Shown here: positions 24,164 to 36,500 of the stretch, one piece after another
Position numbering within the stretch: position 1 is the stretch's first letter
How the letters are laid out: each line of letters begins with the position of its first letter
NCBI GenBank assembly: GCA_940671915.1
Contig: CALNVZ010003435.1
Location: 14,627,439 to 14,691,438, forward strand
DNA: 64,000 bases
DNA from: Paracentrotus lividus
Taxonomy: Eukaryota; Echinodermata; Echinoidea; Camarodonta; Echinidae
Reading direction: 5' to 3'
The notes under the pieces: generated by a model
What the model was told of the DNA's origin: nothing
The model's database searches: none
What the model saw: the letters and a program-made list of their open reading frames with translations, nothing else
Translations under genes and position numbers: made by a program

Positions 24164-24463
24164 TGGTGCTTTACAGCACACTCTTCCTTGTGTATAATGC
24201 CTTGAATGGCCAGGCACCTAGTTATCTTTCAGAATTGCTTAAGAGTACAATCAACCTCACATAACCTGCGAAGTTCTAAGGATAGATTCCTTTCGAAAAT
24301 ACCTGATTCTAGAACAAAGACAACTCTTGGAGACTGTGCGTTCAGCTATGCAGCTCCTAAACTGTGGAATCAACTTTCAATTACAATGAGAATGGCCCAG
24401 TCTGTTCCTGTCTTTAAATCATTTATACTAAAGACACATCTGTGTAGAGAAGCATTTAAGTAG
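24164..24463 (+). mobile_element. C-terminal end of a CR1/L2-like LINE
   Basis: YNALNGQAPSYLSELL, then in a shifted frame NLRSSKDRFLSKIPDSRTKT, GDCAFSYAAPKLWNQL and FKSFILKTHL, stop at 24463. The order AP-x-YL, LRSS, P-x2-RTKT-x-GD-x-AFS-x-AAPKLWN, FKS-x-LKT is the typical end of CR1/L2/Rex1 reverse transcriptase proteins. One frameshift near 24260; the rest of the element is absent. Confidence 0.85.
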
Positions 24464-24479
24464 ATTATGATTTATTTTT

Positions 24480-25080
24480 GTTCATGTACATGTATTATAA
24501 GGGCAAATCCACGGTTAGTCGCATTACACTTTTAGGTGCCAATTTTGTAACTTGTTGGTACCAGGTTTTCAAGAATGAGTCTTTCTTTAAAGTTTATACT
24601 TTGATTTAAACCTGACAACCATAGCTTTAAAATAACAATATAAGAAATATTGCAGGCTTTTTCTTGTGAACGTCACAACAAGTTAAAAATCGGTTAGTCA
24701 CATTACTCAAAATGGACAAGGAAAAAAATCCACTTTTTTTACAAAAAAATATTTTGCTCAAATCATAATACTTTTGCCAGTTTTATTCCTTGCACCTCCT
24801 AGCCCGAAAACATTGTAATAGAAATTGAAATTATGTCTGTCCGAGTCTTAGATCTGAATATACAGTTCAAACATTGGCAAACTTTATGGCGTCCATTTTG
24901 AATTTATGCAAATTAGGCATGTGGGTCAAAGCCAAAAATAAGGGACGGAATTTGATAGAGTTTTATGCTCACAAAAAGAAAAATTAATATTTCAGCTGCT
25001 ATTTACCCTCACGAATATGTCGAGCTTACTTGAAAGTATCAATCTGCAAAAAAAAAATTTTTTAAATACGTTTCGTTTTC
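24480..25080. other. Noncoding repeat sequence
   Basis: Starts with AAGGGCAAATCCACGGTTAG, a motif that recurs as GGGCAATTCCACGGTAACTG at 42411, and has a second CGGTTAGTCACATTAC at 24691. No gene. Confidence 0.45.
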
Positions 25081-25102
25081 ACGGCAACGTCAAATATTCG
25101 TT

Positions 25103-26124
25103 GCGCGACGGGACGGAATGAAAATATCACTGGTTTTTTAAAAGAAGATTCAAACAAGAATTCTATCAAAGTTAATAAGCAAAGCTGACCATGTCAGGTG
25201 GGGTCTATTTGTTACTGTCCCATAGATCACTAGTAAAAAAAGAGCTAGCAATTAAATTTAATAGATTACGATTTATAGACGATTTCCTAAAGGCATGTCA
25301 ATTCCGTCCCGTCACGCGACGGGACGGAAAATATGTTCTATGTACAAAGTGAATGGGAATTCAGGGAAGGGGAAAAAATTGACTTTTTTGTCACAAATTT
25401 TCAAATCACCATAGCGATAGAACTAATGATCCAAATTAAGTACAAATGGTATCATTGGAAAGGGAATCAAACAGACTATCTGAAAAAGTTGTTATTTTAA
25501 AAGTAGCAGCATTTTAACGTGTCGTGACCTTTTGACCTTTATTTTGACCTTAGATTTGACCTTGTGTATCCTGCGACCTTGTGCCAATATTTTGAAATCT
25601 GAATCCCATGACACTATTTTACATAATAATAACAATTTGGATGTATACATTTATTATTTGTTTGTTTACTGGCCCTCTCAAAATTGGCTTAATTGCAAAA
25701 AATGATATTACAGTCCCATACATAACTTTCTGTGTTGTGTCAATGTAAAGACCTGAAAGCGCGACGGGACGGAAAATGTTGAAACGTCATATTTTTCTTA
25801 TGAGTGGAGTATCATTTCATATAGTGGCGAGGATGTAGAGCCCCACTTATAAATTGATACATTCTAGAACATGGGTGACCCATCTTGTGTTTTTCATAGA
25901 AGAAAAATAACAATTATGTGTCAAAGTACAAAAAACCTGAAAAAAACACAATTTTTTTTCCCTAAAAATGTGAATTTTGACCCTTCATACAAAATAATTT
26001 GTGATTTTTTTTTCAGGAATGAAATGCTCCTAGATAGGGTATTCCATAATAAAAGTTGATATTGCCCTAACTTTTTAGGTTTTAATGTAAATTAATTAAA
26101 CGTACATTTTCCGTCCCGTCGCGC
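25103..26124. mobile_element. Element bounded by TGCGCGACGGGACGGAA inverted ends
   Basis: TGCGCGACGGGACGGAA at 25102-25118 and its complement at 26108-26125 face each other. Inside, the same motif occurs as a near-perfect hairpin (25302-25313 with 25318-25329: arms TTCCGTCCCGTC) and once more at 25759-25773. Five copies in 1 kb of AT-rich sequence. Contains no convincing ORF. Could be a MITE family or a dispersed regulatory-like repeat. Confidence 0.55.
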
Positions 26125-26536
26125 AGAGAGGACGCTATTTCCACATTCAAAGGCATTTTACAAGAAAGTCGGCAGTCTTTTATATTGGACATATACATTT
26201 CCGAAATATATGGAGTCTCAGCTTTCATATGATGTATAATACTAGATATAACTACCAGTTTGAAAATTTGACCAAAGTGAACAATACTTTTGGCTTTGAC
26301 CCATTGTTCCATGGCTTCGATTTTCCTATACTTTTGATATGTTATTTTAATAGTTCATTACTGAAAATTTTGTTTCTGTTGCAATTTGTTTTGGATTTCC
26401 CCATTATTTTCCCTATATTTGTTGGACTATAAGTTGACAACATGTGTTAAAAATATGCTTATATTAATGCATATACAATTTTGAGTATATTACATGAATA
26501 ATAATAGTCTATTGATAAAATAAGTATCATAATGTA

Positions 26537-26727
26537 TGTTTTTAGACAATTTCTGATATTTTGATAGACCCAACATGATACCTTGCTTGAAGTTTAGGTA
26601 TGCTGATGACCCATGACCTGTTTAAGGTCACCAGAAAAAATGCCATCATCACTTTTTTTTTAATATTCAGTGGTTCATGTAGAACAAGTTCATAAAAAAA
26701 TTTCAGCATTAACATGAAGTGCCCACT
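26537..26727. repeat. Right arm of the 3.3 kb inverted repeat
   Basis: Reverse complement of 23431-23640, with small indels. The interval between arms holds a MITE, a LINE tail and a CpG-rich palindromic repeat. Both arms contain GGTGACCTT, TCATGGGTCATCAGCATAC and TCAAACTTCAAG-like blocks. Confidence 0.85.
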
Positions 26728-26750
26728 AACCCCCAAATCTTGACAACTGG

Positions 26751-26885
26751 GGGGCATTTCATCAAAGGACTTGTCGGACGTTTTATCCGACAAATTTGCT
26801 CTCAGCCAATCAGATACAAGCCATTCAGTAGCTTATACCAGTTTGATCGGATAAACGTCGACAAGTCCTTTGATGAAAATGCCCC
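26751..26885. mobile_element. 135-base MITE with long inverted ends
   Basis: Begins GGGGCATTTCATCAAAGGAC and ends with its complement (GTCCTTTGATGAAAATGCCCC with one extra base); similarity continues through TTGTCGGACGTTTTATCCGA, so the arms are about 36 bases. No clear target duplication. It abuts the right arm of the 3.3 kb inverted repeat. Confidence 0.85.
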
Positions 26886-27832
26886 TTAGAGCCCACTGCT
26901 ATGAGCGAGTCGAAGATGGAAAGATGGAAAACATGTAGTAGTCCTGAGAGAGAGGATAGTTCTTCTTTACTCATATTATTTGAACGGCAGCTGATCTTAC
27001 TCATTGAACCCCACCCTTCCATCGTCTGCATAATAAGACTCTAATTGAAACAGAATATGACTAACACAAGCTTTCACCGATGTCTGTCTATGAGCATTAC
27101 AACGGGCCCTCACTGTATTCAGTCAAGAACGTAACACGTATCAATATCAGACCTTCCGATAATAGATAGATACATATTTGTGCTTGGGTAAATATCTTTC
27201 TCAGAATAAACGTACCTCTGAATGTAATAAATATTATGTCTTGCCCTTCTCGTTGTATATAATTTCCCTTTGAATAATTTTATATTACTAAGATTGTCAT
27301 TTGATATATATTAATCCATGATAGAATAAATTAAAGGCGGAATTAATCCCTCAGAGAAAGATGTCTTCACTGTGTACATGGAGACAAACCCACAAAACAT
27401 ATTGCGGAAAGTTTAGAAAAAAACGCATGAAAAGACGAGGTACTGAATCTATTAGATTTCTGAGATCACTTAATAATATAAGATCTCCAATTGGCACACG
27501 CGACCATGGTGTGTGGATGTAAAGCAGGAGCCTTTCCCATATCTGTTGTACACATTGTACTGAAATCCATCTTTTTTTCTGATTCTAGAGGGAGAAATCA
27601 AATCTTTTTTATGGAAGATGACTTGTAAATATATAAAGTCATATACTCATGAAAAGAAAAGCTGTTCTCTCATTAGCATGAAAAAAGAGACATTATGTGA
27701 AATAGTTTTTGTGCACAGCACATATGGGGAGTTCTCCTTTCGTGACATCACAAATGGATGACCGCGTTCCAATGGGAGATTTCCTATCTCATTAGAGATC
27801 TCAATATTCAAATACTCATAACTTTCTTAACA
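26886..27832. other. No gene seen
   Basis: Intergenic AT-rich sequence without repeats, ORFs or splice-framed segments I could support. Confidence 0.5.
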
Positions 27833-29309
27833 TTTATCCGATTTTCACCAAATCTTCACTAATGTGCTTATTTAATTTTTCTGGATCCACAGTAAGCCTA
27901 CTATCTACAAAGGGACAATTCTCCTTTAAGTAAAAATGAGGTAAAACGTGAGGCTCCTTGGTTGTATATTAAATTCTTTTGCCTTGTTTTAGTAAACTCT
28001 AGATGCATATAATGCACTGAATTTTATTTGATTTATATTGCACGATGCAAGCAGGGGAAAAATTTATAAAAATGCTACTTGAATAGTATCTTTTAAATTC
28101 AGACAAAGCAGATAAAGACACAAACGGATATTCAATCCAAGGAAAGTAAGATTTGTCATGGATCAGTGTGAAGGCATAGGCTATACTGGTTTTAACTTCC
28201 TCGGATGGCTTTCATCAGTTCAAGAGAAAAATATTCTCACGGCATTGATCTCTCTCCAAATCTATTTGTTTTGACCTTCATATTGATCAGGCCCTGAAAC
28301 GAGAGTTCACTGACAGGCGATGCTTCAATGGCTCCAGCTTGACAAATAGTGCGCTGCAAGGTGCATCAGGGGAAAAACCCAGAACCGGTTTAAGCGCGAA
28401 TTTCATTTTACACAAACTCAAAATCCAGCTTTATGATCTGACCTCGAGCTCGTGCAACCAAGCCTGGGATATGCACCAACGGATCGGGCTTACATTTGTA
28501 GGTTTTAGGCTAGTGCAGGACCGCTCAATTTATCATGCTATTCCAAGTCAAAACTGAAAAATTACATGTTGCTTGAGTTTTGAAATAAACCTAAGATGAC
28601 TTGAGCTGAGATTTTTTGTGCTGTTTTAGAGAAAAAGCCTGATATTCTCTGATTCAGCCAATTCATTAGATCAGAAACAGGGCACCATTTGTCTAGCTTG
28701 AGCTTGTGAATCACTGCCTCATTGGCCTTTCAGACTTGGTCATACGGCATCTAATGGAACTTGTGTAAATGTGTGTCTTAAACATACATGTACATGTACT
28801 TTATAATTTAGTCTTTTAAAATTTAGGGAAAAAATTATTTTCAAAAAATCCACATTGAAGGGAGACATACCTGTATTGTCATGATGTGATCTATAACATG
28901 AGAAACCAAAATATTAAGCCCTTTAGAATTATTGATTTTAGATTCCATCTTCATTTCAATTTAATTAGACTAGATTTTAATTTCAGTCATTTTAGTTTAA
29001 TATGGACTTGCAATTTTGTATATCATGAAACACAATGTACATTCTAATTATTTTCTTCTTTCTCGATCCCTTTCCTTTTTTTCCTTTTTTTTTTTCTTGA
29101 TCTTTCTGTGTCTCCTGTTTCTTTTCTCCATCCTCTATCTCCTTTTGCATTGATATGTGTATTAACATACATGTAGATCTAGATCTACTGTCCTCGTTCT
29201 AGGCAGTCTGATCGAGTGTCGCAGGTGTTCAAGCTGTGCTAAGAATTAACTTGCTACTACTGTATAATGTACTCTAGTTTGACTGGTTCACTTTGAGGGT
29301 GAGTATGGT

Positions 29310-29471
29310 AATCAAATATACCATGCACTGAGAATTTCCAGTGAAAATGTTATAGATTCCAAGGTGGCAGGAATAGCACTATAGCACTTACATGTAATAG
29401 TGCCATTTCTGTCATCGAAAAATCCATAATTTTAGCTGGTAATTCGAAAAGAGTGCATGGCATATTTGATT
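29310..29471. mobile_element. 162-base MITE with 20-base inverted ends
   Basis: Ends AATCAAATATACCATGCACT (29310-29329) and its complement with one mismatch (29452-29471). Interior also has ATAGCACTATA/ATAGTGCCAT. No clear target duplication. Repeated in the assembly copy near 35100-35265. Confidence 0.75.
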
Positions 29472-31460
29472 TATATTCTACAACAAGGGAGAAAATGTAC
29501 ACTAAAATAGATCTATATTAAAAAAGTCAACTTACCAATACCACATTTGCTCATTTTGTGCTTGCCTAGCTAGACAACACAACAAGCCAACACCGGCAAC
29601 GGCAACGATGTTGATGCAACATTGACTCAATAAGAATTTGAAGATCTTGAAGATCTGCATAATTAATGTCGATAATAGTGCAGTCTTCCTTGATAATTGC
29701 TTGCCCATATTTTATCTGTTTCTTTGTATCCTCCGAACCAACCCAAGCAAATAAAATCCTCTAAATCCCTGTCTTCAACTAGATTAAATCTTTTCTCATC
29801 ACTTTCTCCGCTCGCACAGTTGAGGCAGCCATGTTTTTGCTATTTACGATCGATATCGATGTGCCGAGTCTCAGTATCGAATATCGATAGCTAAATATCC
29901 CGTTTTCTTAATGACGTCAGAATTTTGGCCGGGCGGAAACTATTCTGAGCTCTGACATCGCAAATCTTCTTTGTTGTTTTATGGTGAACTAATTTAGTCA
30001 CATGAGACTTTCTCGACCAATCCTAGTTAGACAATTTTAAGATGTAGAATATAATAGTTATTATAAGCATGTGCCTAGAATATATAACTTTCTATCTTAA
30101 TGAACCTAATGCATTTCAGTTCTGGTCTGACTTTAGAGTGACTATTGGTTTCTTGATATATCGGAAATGTTTTTAAAGTAATGTAGATGTAATGATAGAG
30201 AAGAAGATGGGAGCTGGGTGAGAAGGGATTGAGAAAGAGCTTTGGAGTTACAGAGAGAGTCCTTAGAATGGTGAATCGGACAGAGGGATGGGGGGGGGGG
30301 TGTCACATATGGAAGGGGTAAAAAGAATGTCTCCCTAGCTACCATGCCCTTCATGTCTGATCCAATCATCCTCTGTCTGACACCTTCAATCTGAAGTTAA
30401 TGGCCCATTTGAGGTCAGGAGGGGTCAGAGGTCAAAAGGTCAAATCCAGGTGTAGCCTACCTGTGTTTCAGCTCTCTCATGGGTAAACTAGGTTAAGGGA
30501 TTTACATGTACATCACCACTTGGGGATCAGAAATGTCTCGGCTCACCCAGGAGAGAAGAAATTATAAGAAATTTACTGAATCAGCATGGCTAAATGGTAT
30601 TTTGTATGTAAACATCACAGAGAGCTGAGCAAGCAAAGTTGTATCATTTACTCAGTCAATATTAAAATTGCAAATTGTGTGCTTTGAAACTCCACAGAGT
30701 AATACATTCTGACTGTGCTGTGCTCAGGATTTGGAATGTCTGTACATGAATAGGTAAATGTTTGAAAGTAAATGGATAATGTTTTTGGACATGCTGAAAT
30801 GTTTCTCAGGAGAGGATTCGCTTTTGGAAAATTAATTTTAATGTCAAACTTTTATTGATTTTTTTAGTCCTTTTCCGGACGTTGCTTGGTACATGGAAGT
30901 ATGCGGACTACATATATGCTTCTGTAGGTTTCTCCTCACCTGCTTTGTATGAACAACTAGGATGGTATGGAGTGGTTACAATGTAAATTGACACAAATAT
31001 CTAGCCAGGATAAAGAGTATTCATGTATATTATTCAGTGGTGTCTGAAATCAGGGAGTGCTATAGGAGTGCTACATGTATGTATGCTATCTTTCATATGA
31101 GAAGAGTTCATTTTGCCTCATGTGGGAGAACATATGCTATGTTTTTAATGTTCATTGAAGCATACATTATACCGGTTTGTTGTACATAACATACATGTTT
31201 CAAGTGGAATCTGACTTCACATTTAAGGCCTTAGCATTCTTATAAAGATTTTCAATCTCCCATCATGCAAAATGTAAATTTTTGATATATATCAAACTCA
31301 ACTCTTTATAAAGACAGGAGTTGTTTGAAGTATGACCTTGCCACCAATATGATATTAGTTGGATGATACCCTCTTGAAGACACTGTAAAGATGTTCTTTA
31401 GTTTTCAGGATCAAGACAGAGTCTGGGAACAATTGTGCAATCTCTCATAACCATATTCAT

Positions 31461-31623
31461 CAGGGGCCACGGAGTCGGGGGTCAGCCCGCACTTCAGCAA
31501 TCGTGTACAAAAATGCAAAAATGACCATAAATTTGTGAACTTTTTAGGCCTGTTCAGCCCCCCCCCTCCACCCCCCACTTTCGGCCCAGTTCCTCCATTT
31601 ACAAAAACGCTCCGCAGCCCCTG
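31461..31623. mobile_element. 163-base hAT-like MITE
   Basis: Ends CAGGGGCCACGGAG and CTCCGCAGCCCCTG (12 of 14 paired), with TTCAT on both sides (31456-31460, 31624-31628). CAGGGGC ends suggest hAT, though the duplication I can see is 5 bases, not 8. C run inside. Copy at about 37285-37455. Confidence 0.6.
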
Positions 31624-32086
31624 TTCATGGTTCTGTTATATATTTCCCTTTCAGATTGGTTTCTTTGTGAGCAACTCAGTTTGGAGCAGGAAACACTTCA
31701 GGAATCATTTCACTGAACTTTTGGAGCAGGTCATCTCACAAAGGACATCACTCCGAGAGGAAGAAGATAGAGCTAGATTTGTGATGAAACAATAAAGGAG
31801 GTATAGGAACAGTAGTCCAAAAATCAGCCATTTTACAATTTATTTTCAACCAATCAAGATTGTGTATCTGTGTATTTAAAACTCACTCATAAAAATTGGA
31901 GGGTTGAAAAATTGTCTCCAAATGATTGAGAAAGGGTAATTATAATAATAATAATAATAATAATAATGGTTTATTTATTCAGAAATCAAAATTGCATTGT
32001 ACAAAACCTGTATACACATGTAATACATGTAAGAATAGTTGTGTGCTGTAAGGTTTTGGAATCACAAAAATGGGACTACTTTTATT

Positions 32087-33084
32087 AGGGATGTCCACTA
32101 AAATTTTAAGTTATTTTTAAGTTGTTTTTGCTAGGCTTTAATATTGGATAGAGCATGTTAAAAGAAACATTTTTGTACTTGAATTATCACAATTGGATGT
32201 TCCATTTCAAAGATATGACCCAAAGAGTGTCTCAGATTACCAATGAGCTGCTAAGAACACTTATACAGTTTCAGACAAAGCCAGTAAAATGCAATAAAAG
32301 CTGCAGTTTATGTTCTTTTTGTCTTTGATTTATTAAACCAAATCAATACAAACATTTTCTATGTGTGTATCAACATGAAATGAGATTATAGTAAGCACAA
32401 TTGAGGCTGTTATGAGTAGTTATACAAAAGTTATGCAGTAACAAAACTGATGGTTTGACATGTATGTTAGCCCGTTATGTGATCAATATGACACGCGGGA
32501 AATACTCGCATAGGGCATGTTTTCAATAGGAACACCCTAGACAATAGGCTATTTCATGGTGGTGTGGCTTAGAGCTGAGTGTTGGAGAGGGTAGAGTAAT
32601 TTTAAAACTTAAATGGCCAGTGGTAAACATTATTTTTTGTTTTTTAGCCCAATACATTTTTTTGTTCAAAAATAGTTAAATTTTATAAATACCTACTTCT
32701 CCTTATCTGAATCTATTCCAATCATGAGAAATTCCAGTCATAACACACATCACACAGAAGCATCACTTTGAACATGCTGTAGTTTTCTTCATATCAATTT
32801 TTTCAACAGCAGAAGTTGATCACCTGCAAAGGTATTTTCTAAGGAAGAAACTAACCAATCAGGAATAAAAGTGATTGATATTTACCACTGGCCAAAAGAC
32901 AATTTCGAAAGCTGTTTTTTATTGAATATTTTGCTATTTCTCTGCTTGTGTATTATTGAGTACGGGTAGGCAGAGCACTTTAGTGCATGGGTTATTGTTT
33001 GCATTGTAAATGCATGGGTGACTACATCCATACAGTGAAGTGGAAACCGTTCTAGTGGCTTTTTGTTTTTGTGTGGCCATCCCT
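32087..33084. mobile_element. 1.0 kb non-autonomous DNA transposon with 9-base target duplication
   Basis: Ends AGGGATGTCCAC and GTGTGGCCATCCCT are inverted (AGGGATG-x-CCAC), flanked by ACTTTTATT on both sides (32078-32086 and 33085-33093). A 9-base duplication fits Mutator-like elements; if one T belongs to the element, the ends would look like hAT. A smaller inverted repeat, TGGCCAGTGGTAAA, is nested at 32614-32895. No transposase frame. It lies only 286 bases before sialyltransferase exon 1. Confidence 0.75.
32614..32895. mobile_element. Inverted-repeat element nested in the 1.0 kb transposon
   Basis: TGGCCAGTGGTAAACAT near 32616 and ATATTTACCACTGGCCA near 32877 form inverted ends with one mismatch. 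Interior AT-rich, noncoding. Confidence 0.6.
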
Positions 33085-33370
33085 ACTTTTATTTCTAAAA
33101 CAGATCTCCTGTACCATCTTTAATATAGGTTTTCCCGGTCAAGTTTAAAGTATCGCTGATCAATTTGACATTTCTTACAAGCACTTTTGTCCGAAATGTG
33201 ATCGCGATTAAAAATCTAAACGTTTATTCAATTGACCGATAGCTCCACTCCATGAGGTATCGTTTAAATTGAATAAACATAAACTAATTTGATTGCAAAG
33301 AGTTTAAAATTGACTGGGAAAACCTATAAATACTTATACTCTTATACCCAACATTCTTGTACTCCAACAG

Positions 33371-33574
33371 CCTCATAGATTAAAATCCAAGATGGGGCGG
33401 TCCATCCTCCGGCTGGCAGACCGGCAGGCTCCCAGTATTCTCCGTGGTCTGTTCTACATCATCCTGGTCTGTATTGTGGTTCTGGCTGTAGATGTCATGC
33501 TCCTTCAGTACAGTAGGACCAGTCGCTCTGCCGACCTGTTTGGTTATGACATGCATATGCCAGAACGCCGGTCT
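33371..33574 (+). CDS. ST3GAL3-like: Sialyltransferase exon 1: start codon and signal anchor (3' end lost in gap)
   Basis: An acceptor (CTCCAACAG) ends at 33370. The ATG at 33392 sits in a good context (CAAGATGG) and opens a reading frame with a basic N-terminus followed by the hydrophobic run FYIILVCIVVLAVDVMLL, the classic type II Golgi anchor. The frame runs into the 25-N gap at 33575. The second, error-rich copy at 39214-39428 shows how the exon ends: after the codons for NLL plus one G, at a GTGAGG donor, which matches the phase of the exon at 46000. There is no stop between the acceptor and the ATG, so an upstream coding exon cannot be excluded, though the anchor position argues that this is the true start. 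Confidence 0.85.
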
Positions 33575-36500
33575 NNNNNNNNNNNNNNNNNNNNNNNNNT
33601 TTATCCGATTTCACCAATCTTCACTAATGTGCTTAATTTAATTTTTCTGGATCGCACAGTAAGCCTACTATCTACAAGGGACAATTCTCCTTAAGTAAAA
33701 AATGAGGTAAAAACGTGAGGCTCACTTGTTGTATATAAATTTCTTTTGCCTATGTTTAGTAAACTCTAGATGCATATAATTGCCACTGAATTTTATTTGA
33801 TTTATATGGCAGCGATGCAAGCAGGGGAAAAATTTTAATAAAAATGCTAACTTGAATAGTATGCTTTTAAATTCAGACAAAGCAAGATAAAGACACAAAC
33901 GGATATTCAATCGCAGGAAAGTAAGATTTGTCATGGATCATCAGTGGGTGAAGGCATAGGCTATACTGGTTTTAACTTCCTCGATGCTTTCATCAGTTTC
34001 AAGAGAAAATATTCTCATCGGCATTGATTCTCTCTCCAAATTCTATTTGGTTTTGACCTTCATATTGATCAGGCGCCTGAACGAGAGTTCACTGACAGGC
34101 GTGCCTTTCAATGGCTGCAGCTTGACAAATAGTAGGCGCTGCAAGGTGCATAGGGGAAAACCGCAGAGCCGGGTTTAAGCGCGAATTTTCATTTTACAAC
34201 AAACTCAAATCCAGCTTAATGAAATCTGACCTCGAGCTCGTGCAACCAAGCCTGGGATATGCACGCAACCGGATCGGGCTTACATTTGTAGGTTTTAAAG
34301 CTTAGTGCAGACGCCAATTTTATAATGCTATTCAAGTCAAAACGAAAAATTACATGTGCTTGAGTTTTGAAATAAACCTAAGATGACTTGAGCTGAGATT
34401 TTTGTGTTCTGTTTTAGAGAAAAAGCCTGTATCTCTGATTCAGCCAATTCATTAGTCAGAAACAGGGCACCATTTTGTCTGCTTGACTTGTGAATCCACG
34501 CCTCATTGGCCTTGTCTAGAAACTTGGTCATACGGCATCTAATGGAACTTGTGTAATGTTGTGTCCTTAAACATACATGTACATGTCTTTATAATTTAGT
34601 CTTTTAAAAATTTAGGGAAAATTATTTTCAAAAAATCCCAGCTTGAAGGGAGACATACATGTATGTCATGATGTGAATCTATAACATGAGAACGCAATAA
34701 TTAAGCCCTATTAGGATTATTGATTTTTGATTCCATCTTCATTTCATTTTAATAGACTAGATTTTATTTCAGTCATTTAGTTAATATGGACTTGCAATTT
34801 TTTATATCCATGAAACACAATGACATCTAATTTTTTCCTTCTTTCTCGATCCCTTTCCCTTTTTTTCCTTTTTTTTTTTTCTGATCTTTCTGTGTCTCCT
34901 GTTTTCTTTTTCTCCATCCTCTATGCCTCCTTTTGCATGATATGTGTATTAAACATACATGTACGATCTAGATCTGCTGTCCTCGTTCTAAAGGCAGTCC
35001 TGGATCGGTGTCGCAGGTGTTCAGCTGTGCTAAGAATTACTTGCTCTACTGTATAATGACTCTAGTTTGACTGGTTGCACTTTGAGGGTGAGTAATGGAA
35101 TCAATTGTAACATGCACTGAGATTTCCAGTGAAAATGTTTATAGATCCAAGGTGCAGGAAATAGCACTATACGGCACTTACATGTAATAGTGCCAATTTT
35201 GTCATCGAAAATGCATAATTTTTAGCTGGTATTCGAAAAGAGTGCATGGCAATATTTTATTTATATTCTACAACAGGGAGAAAATGTACACTAAAATAGA
35301 TCTAATTAAAAGTCACTTACCATACCAACATTTGCCTCATTTGTGCTTGCCTAGCTAGACACAACAGCCAACACCGGCAACCAACGATTTGGATGCAAAT
35401 TGACTCAATAAGAATTTGAAGATCTTGAAGATCTGCATAATTAATGTCGATAATAGTGGCAAGTCTTCTTGATAATTGCTGCGCTCATATTTTATCTGTT
35501 TCTTTGTATCCTCGGCGAACCAACAAGCAAATAAAATCCTCTAAATCCCTGTTCTTCAACTAGATTAAATCTTTTTCTCATCTTTCTCCGCTCGCACAGT
35601 TGAGGCAGCCCATGTTTTTTGCTATTTACGATCGATATCGATGTGCCCGAGTTCTCAGTATCCGAATATCGATAGCTTAAATATCCCGTTTTCTTAATGA
35701 CGTCCAGAAATTTTTGGCCGGCGGTAAACTATTATGACGCTCTGGACATCGCAAATCTTCTTGTTGTTTTTTGGTGAAACTAATTTAGTCACATGAGACT
35801 TTCTCTCTCGACCTCCTAGTTTAGAACAATTTTAAGATGTAAATATAATAGTTTATCTATACAGCATGTGCCTAAATATAATATTTCTATCTTAATGAAC
35901 CTATATGCATTTCAGTTCTGGGCTGCTTTAGAGTGACTCATTGGTTTCTTGATATATGGTAAATGTTTTTAAAGTCAATGCGTAGTGTAATGGTCTTATA
36001 GAGAAGAAGATGGGGAGCTGGGTGAAGAAGGGATTGAGAAAAGAGTTTGGAGTACAGAGAGAGTCCTTAGAATGGTGAAATCGGACGAGAGATGGGGGGC
36101 GGGGGTGTCACATTGGAAGGGTAAAAAGAATGTCTCCTAGCTACGCATGCCCTTCCATGTCTGATCCATCATCCTCTGTCTGACACCTTGATCTGAAGTT
36201 AATGGGCCCATTTGAGGTGCAGGAGGGTTCAGAGGTCAAAAGGTCAAATCCAGGTGTAGCCTACTGTGTTTCACAGCTCTTCATGGGTAACTAGGTAAGG
36301 GATTTTAACCATGTACATCACCACTTGGGTCAGAATGTCTCGCTTCACCCAGGAGATGAAGATAAATTAATAAGAATTTACTGAATCAGCAGGGCTATGG
36401 TATTTTTGTATGTAACAATCACAGAGAGCTGAGCAAGAAAGGTTGTATCATTACTCGTGCAATATTTAAAATTGCAATTGGTGTTCTTTGAAACTCCAGC

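Larger units (their letters stand above)
27833..33574. repeat. First copy of a 5.7 kb segment repeated after the 25-N gap
   Basis: The stretch starting TTATCCGATTTTCACCAAAT is found again from 33600 on, in the same order, through exon 1 of the sialyltransferase. This copy has the better sequence: exon 1 is open here and broken in the other. It holds noncoding upstream sequence with several MITEs (29310, 31461, 32087), a pyrimidine-rich stretch (29050-29160) and an ATA microsatellite (31940-31970). No other coding exon is convincing; a short ORF at 31655-31795 after a TTTCAG is noted under rejected items. Confidence 0.85.

Noticed and set aside
31655-31795. Exon-like frame after TTTCCCTTTCAG (IGFFVSNSVWSRKHF...)
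   Set aside because: The acceptor is good, but the frame ends in a stop, has no donor of quality and no family resemblance. It could be a 5' untranslated exon, which the sequence alone cannot show.
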